From MH13 sp040219355 (GTDB lineage: Bacteria > Pseudomonadota > Alphaproteobacteria > Rhizobiales > MH13): 64,000 nt of DNA. The notes under the pieces are model-generated. The model was not told the DNA's origin. It saw only the letters and a list, made by a program, of their open reading frames with translations, and did not search any database. Location of the stretch: assembly GCA_040219355.1 (NCBI GenBank), contig JAVJSN010000015.1, forward strand, positions 372,001-436,000. Reading direction: 5' to 3'. Made by a program: the position numbers and the translations under genes. This document shows positions 46,424 to 54,877 of the stretch, piece by piece (position 1 is the first letter of the stretch; the number at the start of each line of letters is the position of its first letter).

Positions 46424-48007
46424 ATGACCGATCAAACCGTTCAGGATGATTTACTGCCTCGGAATGTACTGAAGGCCTCCGCTGTCGCCAATGTCCAGGT
46501 CGACCGAGCAGCACTCGATCAGTCCATCGCCGCGTTCGTTGAGCGCAATCCAAGCTATTATCAGCGCGTCTTTCACACGATTCACGACACGACATCGGGC
46601 ATCCCGCTCACGTTCAATGCAGCCGCCGCTTTGCTCGGCCCACTTTGGGCCGCGGCACGTGGTGTCTGGGGTATGTTTTGGGGGTTTTTGATCCTGGAGA
46701 TCATCGCCTGGGTGCAAATCGGGCGTGGCACTTGGGGCGAGTTGGGCGCTGCCGACCTGCAGCAGGCCATCCGCCAAGAAACGCGAGCACAAGAGTTTCT
46801 TGATCGTGCCGCCGCAGCTATTGCCGCCGGCGAGGACGGCTCGCGGTTCGAGACGCTTGGCGATAACTTGATGCGAGCAGCCGAGCGCAGTCGCGCCGCC
46901 GCTGATGCGGCCGCCGCCGACGCCATGATGATCCTGCTGACCGGTATCGTGCTGCTCATTGCCATCCGTGTCGTACAGGGCGTGTGGAGTAACATTGCCT
47001 ATGAGAAGCAGTACTCAGCTTGGCGCGTGACGCCGGACAAGGTGGCTTCAGGCGTCAGCATGGTATCGGCTGGGTTTGGCGCGCTGTTGCTGATCGCGGT
47101 GATGCCGCTGACCGTCTATCGCTTCACCGTGGAAAACGTGCCGGAATTCCTGCTCGCTTTCCCGGCAACGCCTGACCATTACACCGACACGGCCCGTTGG
47201 CTCGAAGGCCAAATCGATGCGGCAGCAACGGCTGGCTCAGGTACCTTTGATGGCATCGTGCTGGCTGTACGCACTGTGCTCGACACAGTGTCGCTGGCAT
47301 TGATGGGAACCCCTTGGCCGGTGGTCATGATCGTGATCTGCGTCGTAGCCTGGCGGTCTGCTGGCCCGCGCGTAGCGATCTTCACTGCGGCAGCACTCGC
47401 CTACATCGCCTTCCTTGGCTATTGGGAAATAGCGATGGAAACGGTGGCTTTGGTCGGCGCAGCGGTGGTTCTCTGCGTGCTTGCCGGCATTCCGCTGGGC
47501 ATTTGGTTTGGCAAGTCTATTCGGGCCTACAAATTCGCCGAGCCTGTGCTCGATCTGATGCAAACGCTTCCCGCTTTCGTCTATTTAATTCCCATCATTG
47601 CCTTTTTTGGGACAGGCAATCCTCCTGGTATTCTTGCCACCATCATCTTTGGTATGCCGCCTGTTATCCGACTGACGGCGCTCGGCATTCGCGGCGTGCC
47701 GGAAAGCATCAAAGAGGCAGCGTCTGCTTTTGGTGCCTCGCGTCGACAGATTCTGCGGGATGTGGAAATACCGCTGGCATTGCCATCCATCATGACTGGG
47801 GTGAACCAAACCATCCTGATGTGTCTGTCGATGGTCGTGATCATCTCCCTGATCGGTGGCGGTGGACTTGGCCAGGTCATCCTTGAAGCTCTGCAGTTTG
47901 CAGCCAAAGGACCCGGCCTTCTCGGCGGCTTTGCCATTCTTTTTGTTGCCATGGTCATTGACCGCATCGTGCAGGGCGCGTTCCGTCGCGCTGACCTTAA
48001 GACCTAG
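46424..48007 (+). CDS. ProW-type ABC permease with N-terminal membrane extension
   Basis: 527 residues; typical ProW/OpuAB permeases are about 280-350. The conserved permease core begins near residue 330 (EIAMETVALVGAAVV) with the coupling loop GVPESIKEAASAFGASRRQI and QTILMCLSMVVI. The first 210 or so residues contain FNAAAALLGPLWAAARGVWGM and another TM span after a helical segment rich in Ala and Arg, resembling DUF2628-type membrane domains. The function of the extension is unknown; it could sense osmolarity or partner with the CBS region of the ATPase. Confidence 0.88.
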   Translation: MTDQTVQDDLLPRNVLKASAVANVQVDRAALDQSIAAFVERNPSYYQRVFHTIHDTTSGIPLTFNAAAALLGPLWAAARGVWGMFWGFLILEIIAWVQIGRGTWGELGAADLQQAIRQETRAQEFLDRAAAAIAAGEDGSRFETLGDNLMRAAERSRAAADAAAADAMMILLTGIVLLIAIRVVQGVWSNIAYEKQYSAWRVTPDKVASGVSMVSAGFGALLLIAVMPLTVYRFTVENVPEFLLAFPATPDHYTDTARWLEGQIDAAATAGSGTFDGIVLAVRTVLDTVSLALMGTPWPVVMIVICVVAWRSAGPRVAIFTAAALAYIAFLGYWEIAMETVALVGAAVVLCVLAGIPLGIWFGKSIRAYKFAEPVLDLMQTLPAFVYLIPIIAFFGTGNPPGILATIIFGMPPVIRLTALGIRGVPESIKEAASAFGASRRQILRDVEIPLALPSIMTGVNQTILMCLSMVVIISLIGGGGLGQVILEALQFAAKGPGLLGGFAILFVAMVIDRIVQGAFRRADLKT

Positions 48008-48015
48008 GACGCTCC

Positions 48016-49323
48016 ATGCCTGCTACCTATTTGAAGACGGCCGTGAAAACGGCTGAGACGGACCAGTCCGACGTACAAAGGACCGTTGCAGAGATGCTGT
48101 GCGCCATTGAAACTGGCGGCGACCGTGTTGCGGCGGACTATTGCCGGACATTCGATGGTTGGAGTGGCGATATCATTGTCGGTCGTGAGGCGATCGAGGC
48201 AGCGATCGCCAAGGTCCCCGAGCAACTGAAGCAAGACATTCGTTTCGCGCACGACAATATCCGCCGGTTTGCTGAGGCTCAGCGCGCAACGATCCAGGAG
48301 TGTCAGATCGACGTCATCCCTGGATTGACAGCCGGCCAGAAACAAATCCCGGTTTCGGCCGCTGGGTGTTATGTGCCGGGCGGGCGCTACAGCCACATTG
48401 CTTCGGCGATCATGACGATTACAACCGCCAAGGTGGCCGGTGTGCCGCATATCGCTGCTTGTTCGCCGCCAAAACCCGGCGAGGGCATTCCCGCGGCTAT
48501 TTTGTTTACGATGGATTTGTGCGGCGCCGATGTCATCCTGAATATGGGTGGGGTTCAGGGTATCGCCGCAATGGCCTACGGCCTTTTTGGCCTACCGAAA
48601 GCCGATATTTTGGTCGGCCCAGGAAACCAGTTCGTCGCTGAGGCCAAGCGTTTGCTTTTCGGACAGGTTGGGATCGATATGTTCGCCGGTCCAACGGACT
48701 CCATGGTGATCGCAGACAAGCACGCCGACCCAGAGGTCGTCGCTTGGGATTTGGTGGGGCAGGCTGAGCATGGCTATAACTCGCCGGTTTGGCTTGTAAC
48801 CGACAGCCGATCGATTGCTGATCGCGTGAGCAACCTCGTGCCGGAACTGATTGCCCAGTTGCCGGACCTCAACGGCAAGAACGCCAAGGCAGCTTGGCAC
48901 AATTATGCCGAGATCATCCTTTGTGCAAATCGCGAAGAAATGGCGCAAACCGCTGATCGCTATGCTCCCGAACATCTGCATGTGCAGGCAGAGGGTTTGG
49001 ATTGGTGGTTGGGCCGTCTCTCCAGTTACGGCTCTTTGTTCCTTGGCGAAGAAACAACGGTGGCCTTTGGCGACAAGGCCGCCGGCCCTAACCACGTGCT
49101 GCCGACGTCTGGCGCTGCGCGTTACACAGGTGGGTTGTCGGTGCACAAATTTATGAAGACAGTGACGTGGCAGCGCGCCACCCGCGAGGGTGCAAGGCCG
49201 GTTGCCGAAGCGACGGCGCGCATCTCACGCCTTGAAGGCATGGAGGGGCATGCTAAGACGGCAGACATTCGTCTTGAGAAATATTTTCCTCAAGAGACGT
49301 TCGATCTTCGCGTGACCAGCTAG
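48016..49323 (+). CDS. hpsN: sulfopropanediol 3-dehydrogenase HpsN-like (histidinol dehydrogenase family)
   Basis: 435 residues. HisD-family fold, with AGCYVPGGRYSHIASAIMT, ILVGPGNQFVAEAKRLLFG, DMFAGPTDSM and the zinc/catalytic region QAEHGYNSPVWL, then YAPEHLHV and LPTSGAARYTGGLSVHKFMK. These match HpsN (EC 1.1.1.308) rather than biosynthetic HisD, whose motif is AGLYVPGGT. HpsN oxidises (R)-2,3-dihydroxypropane-1-sulfonate in two NAD-dependent steps to sulfolactate. No histidine genes are nearby and the surrounding operon deals with sulfonates. Confidence 0.82.
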   Translation: MPATYLKTAVKTAETDQSDVQRTVAEMLCAIETGGDRVAADYCRTFDGWSGDIIVGREAIEAAIAKVPEQLKQDIRFAHDNIRRFAEAQRATIQECQIDVIPGLTAGQKQIPVSAAGCYVPGGRYSHIASAIMTITTAKVAGVPHIAACSPPKPGEGIPAAILFTMDLCGADVILNMGGVQGIAAMAYGLFGLPKADILVGPGNQFVAEAKRLLFGQVGIDMFAGPTDSMVIADKHADPEVVAWDLVGQAEHGYNSPVWLVTDSRSIADRVSNLVPELIAQLPDLNGKNAKAAWHNYAEIILCANREEMAQTADRYAPEHLHVQAEGLDWWLGRLSSYGSLFLGEETTVAFGDKAAGPNHVLPTSGAARYTGGLSVHKFMKTVTWQRATREGARPVAEATARISRLEGMEGHAKTADIRLEKYFPQETFDLRVTS

Positions 49324-49338
49324 TCTGGGGGCTAACCC

Positions 49339-50319
49339 TTGTTTTCTATCTTCAAACCGCTCGCGGGCGGCTATAGCGGTCTTGCTTTGGCCGTTACAAT
49401 TGCCCTGTGCGCCGGGTTTTTGTCGGAGCATTACGGCGCGCCAGTCATGCTGTTTGCCTTGTTGGTGGGCATGGCGTTCAATTTCCTAGCCGATCATCCC
49501 AAATGCGCAGGCGGAATCACGTTTGCCTCAAAATCTCTGCTTCGCATGGGCGTTGCGCTGCTCGGTTTTCGGCTCAGCCTAAGCGACGTCACAGCGCAGG
49601 GTTGGGAGCCGGTGGCGGTGATTATCGCGCTGGTTGCTCTAACGCTCGCCAGCGGCGCTCTGCTGGCGCCTCTGTTTAAGCGAAAAATTGCTTTTGGTAT
49701 CTTGACCGGTGGTGCAACGGCTATCTGCGGTGCATCGGCGGCGCTGGCTATTTCTGCCGTCATGCCAAAGCGCGACAATCTTGAGCGCGACACGCTGTTC
49801 ACTGTCGTCGCCGTAACAACGCTGAGCACCGTAGCTATGGTGCTTTACCCGCTGCTGTTCTCGGTGCTTGGCTTCAACGACGAGCAGTCCGGATTTTTAA
49901 TTGGCGCGACGATCCACGATGTGGCGCAGGTTGTCGGTGCTGGGTTTTCGATCAGTGATGAAGCTGGCAATGTCGCCACGCTCACCAAGTTGCAGCGGGT
50001 TTTGCTGCTCCCGGTTGTTATCCTGGCTATTTTAATTGCCACGCGCAAAAGCGACGGTGAGCGCGTGGGTATTCCGCTGTTCGTGATCGCCTTCATCGTT
50101 TTCATGTTGATCAACTCAACCGGTTTATTGCCGGTAGCGGTCGTCGCTTTTTTTGTCGAAGCAAGCCGTTGGATGCTGATCATTGCCATCGCCGCGTTGG
50201 GTGTGAAGACGTCCCTTGGTGCCATGGTCAATCTTGGCGGCAATCACATTGCGTTGGTTGTTGCTCAGACTGTTTTCCTGCTTGTCGCTGCTATTGCGGC
50301 CAAGCTTCTTTTTCTTTGA
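49339..50319 (+). CDS. YeiH/UPF0324-type putative sulfite/sulfate exporter
   Basis: 326 residues from TTG 49339 with about ten TM spans. Family motifs: LLRMGVALLGFRLSLSDV, ILTGGATAICGASAALAISAV and GATIHDVAQVVGAGFSIS. Members next to cysteate or sulfolactate lyases (CuyZ-type) are proposed to export sulfite or sulfate released by desulfonation. Placement between hpsN-like and ridA genes supports that role here. Confidence 0.82.
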   Translation: MFSIFKPLAGGYSGLALAVTIALCAGFLSEHYGAPVMLFALLVGMAFNFLADHPKCAGGITFASKSLLRMGVALLGFRLSLSDVTAQGWEPVAVIIALVALTLASGALLAPLFKRKIAFGILTGGATAICGASAALAISAVMPKRDNLERDTLFTVVAVTTLSTVAMVLYPLLFSVLGFNDEQSGFLIGATIHDVAQVVGAGFSISDEAGNVATLTKLQRVLLLPVVILAILIATRKSDGERVGIPLFVIAFIVFMLINSTGLLPVAVVAFFVEASRWMLIIAIAALGVKTSLGAMVNLGGNHIALVVAQTVFLLVAAIAAKLLFL

Positions 50320-50344
50320 CCCATCCTGAAATGGAGACACATGT

Positions 50345-50722
50345 ATGCCCGTAACCACTTTGATCGCTGATGGCGCTCCGCCAGCCGTTGGCCCTTACAG
50401 CCACGCAGCAAAGGCTGGCGACACGCTGTATATCTCCGGATGTTTGGCGCTTGATGAAACCGGCACGTTCTTAGGTGGTGATGCAGCTGCACAGGCACGC
50501 CAAGCGTTGAGCAATCTTGGCAAAGTGCTGGCCGCTGATGGCCAAGAGCCGCGCAATGTGGCCAAGGCCGTTGTGTTTCTAACCGATATGGCAGATTTCG
50601 CCGCCGTCAACGCCGTCTATACTGAGTTTTTCGGTGACCACAAACCGGCCCGCTCTTGCATTGCGGTTGCGGCGCTGCCGCTTGGGGCAACGGTTGAGAT
50701 TGAAGCTGTCGCGGTCAAATAG
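50345..50722 (+). CDS. ridA: RidA-family enamine/imine deaminase
   Basis: 125 residues; GGAG lies 10 bases before ATG 50345. RidA pattern: GPYSHAAKAGDTLYISGC, the N-terminal APPAVGPYSHA pocket, and the catalytic Arg in PARSCIAVAALPLGATVEIE. RidA hydrolyses reactive 2-aminoacrylate to pyruvate and ammonia. Cysteate lyase releases exactly this enamine, so its place as the last gene of the operon fits. It converges on the FGGY kinase gene 15 bases later. Confidence 0.92.
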   Translation: MPVTTLIADGAPPAVGPYSHAAKAGDTLYISGCLALDETGTFLGGDAAAQARQALSNLGKVLAADGQEPRNVAKAVVFLTDMADFAAVNAVYTEFFGDHKPARSCIAVAALPLGATVEIEAVAVK

Positions 50723-50737
50723 CTGCCGATTGCTTGC

Positions 50738-52021
50738 TTAACTGGCGCGCCAGCACAGGCGTGCCACACCAACACTGGCTTCGGCCTCATTGGCTTGCGT
50801 GATCGGCGTGTTCAACAGCCTTTGGCGTATGGCCGTCCAGACCGGATTTTTGGCCCCACCACCAGCGGTGAAAACTCGCCTGGGGGCAGGCGAGCCAAGC
50901 TCCACAAGGCGGCTATACCCGACTGCCTCAATGCGCGCGATCCCTTCCAACATGCCATGCAGGAACGCCACATCGCCTTGTGGGCGCGGTTCAAGTCGCG
51001 GCGCAAGCTTTGGATCATTGATCGGAAACCGCTCACCGGGCGTGAGAAGCGGATAGTAGTCGAGCTCACTTGGCCTCTCCGGGTCGATCTGGCGGCTCAG
51101 CGCCGCCAATTCATCTCCGGTGAAGAACGAGGCCAACACCCCACCTCCAGTATTGGATGCACCGCCCACCAGCCAGCTGTCGCCAACGCGGTGGCTGTAA
51201 ACACCGCTGGATGAGTCGTCGATCCGTTGGTCGCTCAGCAGTTTGATGGCCAGGGTTGTGCCCAAAGACGTTACCGCATCTCCGACTTCGCATGCGCCGG
51301 AGGCAAGAAACGCCGCAATGCTGTCGGTGGTGCCAGCATGCAGCTGAAGGGTGGGCGATAGCCCAAAGCGAGCAGCCATTTGGCTGCCTATTTGGCCAAT
51401 AGCGGTGCCCGTTGGATGAACGCTTGGCAGCAAGGGCATGGATACGCCAAGCTCTTCAAACCAGTTCGGCCAAGTGCGGTCAGCGGGATCCCAGCCGAGC
51501 TTTAGAGCGTTATTATCGTCCGAGCCGAGCGATGTGCCTGCTAGCTTCGCGGTTATGAAATCGGCCTGGTGCAAAAGGTGTTTGGCATGGCCATTCTGGT
51601 TGAGTGCCTGCAGACGCAACATGCGCGACAGGGCCGATGAGCTTCCACGCGTGATCGAGGTGGGTTCAGCGAATCGATCAATGCTCTTAGCTTCTGCTGT
51701 GAAGCCGGACGTGTTGTACATCAGTGCTCGCGTGACAGGCGTGAGCTGCTCATCGACTAAGACCATGGATCCTGATGTGCCATCGACAGCAGCGCGAGCG
51801 ATTTTTTGAGGGTCTATGCCAATATCTCGCAGCTGTTGAACTTGGGCGTTGAGGGTGCGTGCTACGGCATCCCACCATGCTGATGCGTCCTCGTTCGACG
51901 TTGCCAGATGGGCGGCTTTTGCTGTGCTGACCACTTTGCCGGAGCTATTGACGACAGCCGTGCGAACGCCGGATGTTCCAACGTCAATGCCAAGTGCAAG
52001 ATCGGATGGTGCGTCGCTCAT
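50738..52021 (-). CDS. FGGY-family carbohydrate kinase
   Basis: 427 residues, shorter than glycerol or xylulokinase (about 490-500). N-terminal ATPase-fold phosphate 1 motif ALGIDVGTSGVRTAVVN; AAVDGTSGSMVLVD is the substrate-side motif; LHAGTTDSIAAFLASGA and TSLGTTLAIK bind phosphate in the second lobe; RVFTAGGGAKNPVW is the adenosine motif. The short form resembles D-ribulokinase-type proteins of cyanobacteria and plants. It would phosphorylate a ketose or polyol for the aldolase encoded just upstream, whose stop overlaps its start (ATGA). Confidence 0.88.
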   Translation of the reverse strand: MSDAPSDLALGIDVGTSGVRTAVVNSSGKVVSTAKAAHLATSNEDASAWWDAVARTLNAQVQQLRDIGIDPQKIARAAVDGTSGSMVLVDEQLTPVTRALMYNTSGFTAEAKSIDRFAEPTSITRGSSSALSRMLRLQALNQNGHAKHLLHQADFITAKLAGTSLGSDDNNALKLGWDPADRTWPNWFEELGVSMPLLPSVHPTGTAIGQIGSQMAARFGLSPTLQLHAGTTDSIAAFLASGACEVGDAVTSLGTTLAIKLLSDQRIDDSSSGVYSHRVGDSWLVGGASNTGGGVLASFFTGDELAALSRQIDPERPSELDYYPLLTPGERFPINDPKLAPRLEPRPQGDVAFLHGMLEGIARIEAVGYSRLVELGSPAPRRVFTAGGGAKNPVWTAIRQRLLNTPITQANEAEASVGVARLCWRAS

Positions 52022-52983
52022 GACTGACGAGCGGCCAACGCCTGCCGATATTTTTCTGCGTCCCAGTTAAGAAGTTCGGCTTCGGCATCCGCGCCGATGG
52101 CGCTCGGTGTCCATTCAGCCGGTAGACGCGAAAGAACGTCGCTAAGGCATTGTGCCATGGCGTTCTGTGCCGGTGTTGCCTCCTTTCGGATCGCCAAACC
52201 CTCGCCTTCTACGAGGTAGGCGGGTGCGCCATCGACAGGTTTTGTTGGCAAGGCTGGGCCAAGAAAGACGACGTGGTCGGGATAGTATGACCCTCTGGTA
52301 GCCAAGGAAAACAGGCGGTGGTCCTGAGCCAACGCATTGGCTTGTGACCAGACAAAACCTTCGGGAGCAGGGCTCTGGCGTGCCGTGGCTTTGACCAGAA
52401 CGGGCATGGCCAAGCGTCGTTCAACCTCGCTCATGAGTTCAGCAACGTCAGATCCACTGTCGCCTGCCACGATCAGACCGTGATTGCCGAGAACGACCAC
52501 CTGCGTGTTTGGCGTCAACTCGGCCGCAATTGCCTCTGTCAACGGGCGCCCGGGTTTGCGATAGGGCACGAAGGCCACCGGCAGGCCATCGAGCTTGCGT
52601 TTTGCTTCGGCAATGCCTTTGTCACTTGTGGCATGCGCCAATGTTGCGACCGAATGCGTGTGTGCGACGACGGGCCAATCAATCAGAGCGTGAAAGGTGG
52701 TTTCGATGGATGGGCGTAGTCCGCGCTCTGGATCAAGAATGGCGGCCTGACAGGTGCCATCGCCGGCGCCTTTGGCTTCGGATAGAGCGATAGCGCGGTC
52801 CACAGCGACGAAAATGTCTTGATCCAGAGCATTGGCGAGCTCCGTGCCCGATGCTTTGATCCACAGTGTCTCGCCAATCTTGATGGATGTGTTCCCACCT
52901 GGCCCCTGGACGCGCAGCGGGTCGCTACCACAGACAGCGGAAAGCGTCAGAAACTCTTCAGGGAGCGCAGCGTGATTGCCCAT
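52018..52983 (-). CDS. class II (zinc) aldolase/adducin-family protein
   Basis: 321 residues from ATG 52983 (AAAGG 8 bases upstream), preferred over TTG 53016, which would overlap the phosphatase gene. GPGGNTSIK binds phosphate; the catalytic Glu94 (PSIETTFH) and zinc ligands His108 and His110 (AHTHS) plus a third His in GNHGLIVAG are intact. Family members reversibly cleave ketose phosphates into dihydroxyacetone phosphate or glycolaldehyde-type products and an aldehyde. The extra C-terminal 100 residues beyond L-fuculose-phosphate aldolase length are unassigned. It lies in an operon with a kinase, which would supply its phosphorylated substrate. Confidence 0.87.
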   Translation of the reverse strand: MGNHAALPEEFLTLSAVCGSDPLRVQGPGGNTSIKIGETLWIKASGTELANALDQDIFVAVDRAIALSEAKGAGDGTCQAAILDPERGLRPSIETTFHALIDWPVVAHTHSVATLAHATSDKGIAEAKRKLDGLPVAFVPYRKPGRPLTEAIAAELTPNTQVVVLGNHGLIVAGDSGSDVAELMSEVERRLAMPVLVKATARQSPAPEGFVWSQANALAQDHRLFSLATRGSYYPDHVVFLGPALPTKPVDGAPAYLVEGEGLAIRKEATPAQNAMAQCLSDVLSRLPAEWTPSAIGADAEAELLNWDAEKYRQALAARQS

Positions 52984-52987
52984 CGCT

Positions 52988-53842
52988 CTAGCCTTTCTCG
53001 CCAGCCAAATTGCCAATCAGAAAATCTGGCAAGGGCGACGCGTGGTCTTGCGCGAGGCGTGCCGTGACCTCGATTGGGTCGCGATTATCAAAGGCGTCGG
53101 CGTGCAGGCCGGTCATCACAAAGGCGGTTTTCCAGCCGGCATTGGCCCCTCCAGCAATATCGTGTTCCAGCGAGTCACCCACCATGAGTGTGGAAGATGG
53201 TGCTGTTCCCAGTGCGTCGATCAGGGCATCAAAAACTGGGCGGTGGGGCTTGCCGTAAAACACGACTTCGCCACCGGCGTCTTGATAGTCATGGGCAAGA
53301 GCGCCCGGCGATAGCTGCACCACACCATCGGCGCGCGGTGAACCGCGATCCGGGTTGGTACAGTAAAGCGGCAGTCCTTTTTTACGTGCCTGACTAAGCA
53401 AGGCGCGCTCTTCGTGGCCGTCCCCACCTTCCGGTAGGCCCATCAAAAGCACGGCATCAGCTTGCTCCAACGTGCTTGCCCAGGAGAGGAAGAGGCCATT
53501 GCCCCAAAACTTGGCATCGCCTGGTTTGGCCGTGATCGGCAGAAAGCTTTTGTACGGAATACGGGCTTTGGCGCAGTCTTGCCAAAATGCCTCGCCTGAC
53601 GTCATCACGTGATCAAAGGCATCAGCTGGTAGACCCATGGCCGCGATCCGCTGACGGTTGGGCTCTGACCGCTTTCCTGAGTTGGACAAAACAGCCAGTT
53701 TTTTTCCTGCTTTTGCCAGCTCCTCGACGGCGTCGATAGCGCCGGGGTAGGGCTGCGAGCCATTGTGCAGCACACCCCACTGATCAAACACAATCGCATC
53801 GCATTGACCGGCTACGGCCATCAGGTTGTCGATGGATTGCAT
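52988..53842 (-). CDS. HAD-superfamily class IIA hydrolase
   Basis: 284 residues. Motif I is IVFDQWGVLHNG: the nucleophile Asp is present, but the residue two places on, normally the general-acid Asp, is Trp, as in the TIGR01459-like branch of the IIA class. Motif II is VLSNSGKR, motif III the Lys in YGKPHRPVFDAL, motif IV VGDSLEHDIAGGANAG. IIA enzymes such as NagD dephosphorylate small sugar or nucleotide phosphates. The operon context suggests action on a kinase or aldolase product. Confidence 0.87.
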   Translation of the reverse strand: MQSIDNLMAVAGQCDAIVFDQWGVLHNGSQPYPGAIDAVEELAKAGKKLAVLSNSGKRSEPNRQRIAAMGLPADAFDHVMTSGEAFWQDCAKARIPYKSFLPITAKPGDAKFWGNGLFLSWASTLEQADAVLLMGLPEGGDGHEERALLSQARKKGLPLYCTNPDRGSPRADGVVQLSPGALAHDYQDAGGEVVFYGKPHRPVFDALIDALGTAPSSTLMVGDSLEHDIAGGANAGWKTAFVMTGLHADAFDNRDPIEVTARLAQDHASPLPDFLIGNLAGEKG

Positions 53843-53849
53843 TGTCTGT

Positions 53850-54776
53850 TCAATCCGGCGTTGGTGGGACGAGGCCAGCGATGTAGGCGTCCGCTTCCTG
53901 TTTGGACATGGCTGGCGCGGCTTTGTCGACCGATCCCGCAGGCATGTCGCCGAAGTAGAATTGGTAGCCTGGGATCACTTGACGGCGTTTGCGCAATGGC
54001 ATTCCGTCATAAGGGAACACGTCGGAGCGGGCATTGGCCACCTTGTCGTGGCAGGCGAGGATGTAGTCAGCGCGTTTGTCCAACTCTTCCACAGATTTCC
54101 AGCCTTCGAAGGAGTTCACGAAGCGGGCCGGGACCCAGTATCGCCAACCTTCGGCTGGATTGGGTTCCAAATTGCGCTCTTGGAAGATGGCATCGCCAGC
54201 AACAACGATGTCGCCGGCCGAGGTTGCGACCGTCACTGCCATGTGACCGACTGAATGGCCCGGCGTATGGAACATGGTGATGCCGGGTAGCACCTCACAT
54301 TCATCTTCCACGGCCTCAAACACACAGCCTGCGTAGGCGTGTTCAATGCCCAGATAGCCGGACTCATAGGTGCGGTAGTAGAGCGGTAGCGGGTTGTAGG
54401 CCATTTCAATTTCGGCTTTGGGCGCGATATAGCGGGCGTTCTTGAACTCTTTCATGTTCTGCACGTGATCCCAGTGCAGATGAGTGAACACAATGGCGTC
54501 TATCTCGTCTGGATGCACACCGAGCTTCTGTTCGAGGTGTTCGTGCACCTGGAGGCAACCACGCTTATCACACTTATGATGGTACTTGGTTGCGCGTTCT
54601 TCATCGCAAAGGCCTGTGTCGATAAGGATCTTGTGCTCGCCGGTATCCACATAGTGACAATAGACCGGGTTCCAAATCTTTAGACCTGCCGGACCCTTCC
54701 AAAAAATGTAGGTGCCAAGGTCTGCTTCCAGCCAGCCGGTGTTGATAGGATAGATTTTTGTCTCGTTAATGCCCAT
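53850..54776 (-). CDS. metallo-beta-lactamase-fold hydrolase, lactonase-like
   Basis: 308 residues; GGAG lies 5 bases before the ATG. The dinuclear zinc motif is THLHWDH; other ligands are in FHTPGHSVGHMAV and VVAGDAIF, and the last in ILACHDKV. The pattern matches the AttM/AiiB-type N-acyl-homoserine lactonase group, which also includes sugar-lactone and gamma-butyrolactone hydrolases. As first gene after the operator in a carbohydrate operon, a sugar-lactone substrate is at least as likely as a quorum signal. Confidence 0.85.
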   Translation of the reverse strand: MGINETKIYPINTGWLEADLGTYIFWKGPAGLKIWNPVYCHYVDTGEHKILIDTGLCDEERATKYHHKCDKRGCLQVHEHLEQKLGVHPDEIDAIVFTHLHWDHVQNMKEFKNARYIAPKAEIEMAYNPLPLYYRTYESGYLGIEHAYAGCVFEAVEDECEVLPGITMFHTPGHSVGHMAVTVATSAGDIVVAGDAIFQERNLEPNPAEGWRYWVPARFVNSFEGWKSVEELDKRADYILACHDKVANARSDVFPYDGMPLRKRRQVIPGYQFYFGDMPAGSVDKAAPAMSKQEADAYIAGLVPPTPD

Positions 54777-54806
54777 GCTACTCCGCTCCGGCTGTTGGTG
54801 CGGCTA

Positions 54807-54818
54807 TTTGTATACAAA
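54807..54818. promoter_or_regulatory. palindromic GntR-type operator upstream of the lactonase gene
   Basis: TTTGTATACAAA is a perfect 12-bp palindrome 31 bases upstream of the lactonase start. The same core is present at 55615-55628. It has the GTATAC core common in FadR/FCD-subfamily GntR operators. Flanking 8-base inverted arms GCTGTTGG (54791-54798) and CCAACAGC (54838-54845) surround it. Confidence 0.7.
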
Positions 54819-54877
54819 GATTTTCTTCTGTCCACAGCCAACAGCAAATATGCCGAGAAATTGTTCCCATGGCGCCT

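Noticed and set aside
48016..49323. Biosynthetic histidinol dehydrogenase (hisD)
   Set aside because: The glycine-rich motif reads AGCYVPGGRYSHIAS as in HpsN, and no other his genes are nearby.
50738..53842. Sulfoquinovose (sulfoglycolysis) genes as an explanation for the kinase/aldolase operon
   Set aside because: No sulfoquinovosidase, sulfofructose transaldolase, PfkB-type sulfofructose kinase or YihS-type isomerase is seen; only proximity to hpsN suggests it, so it is left as a speculation.
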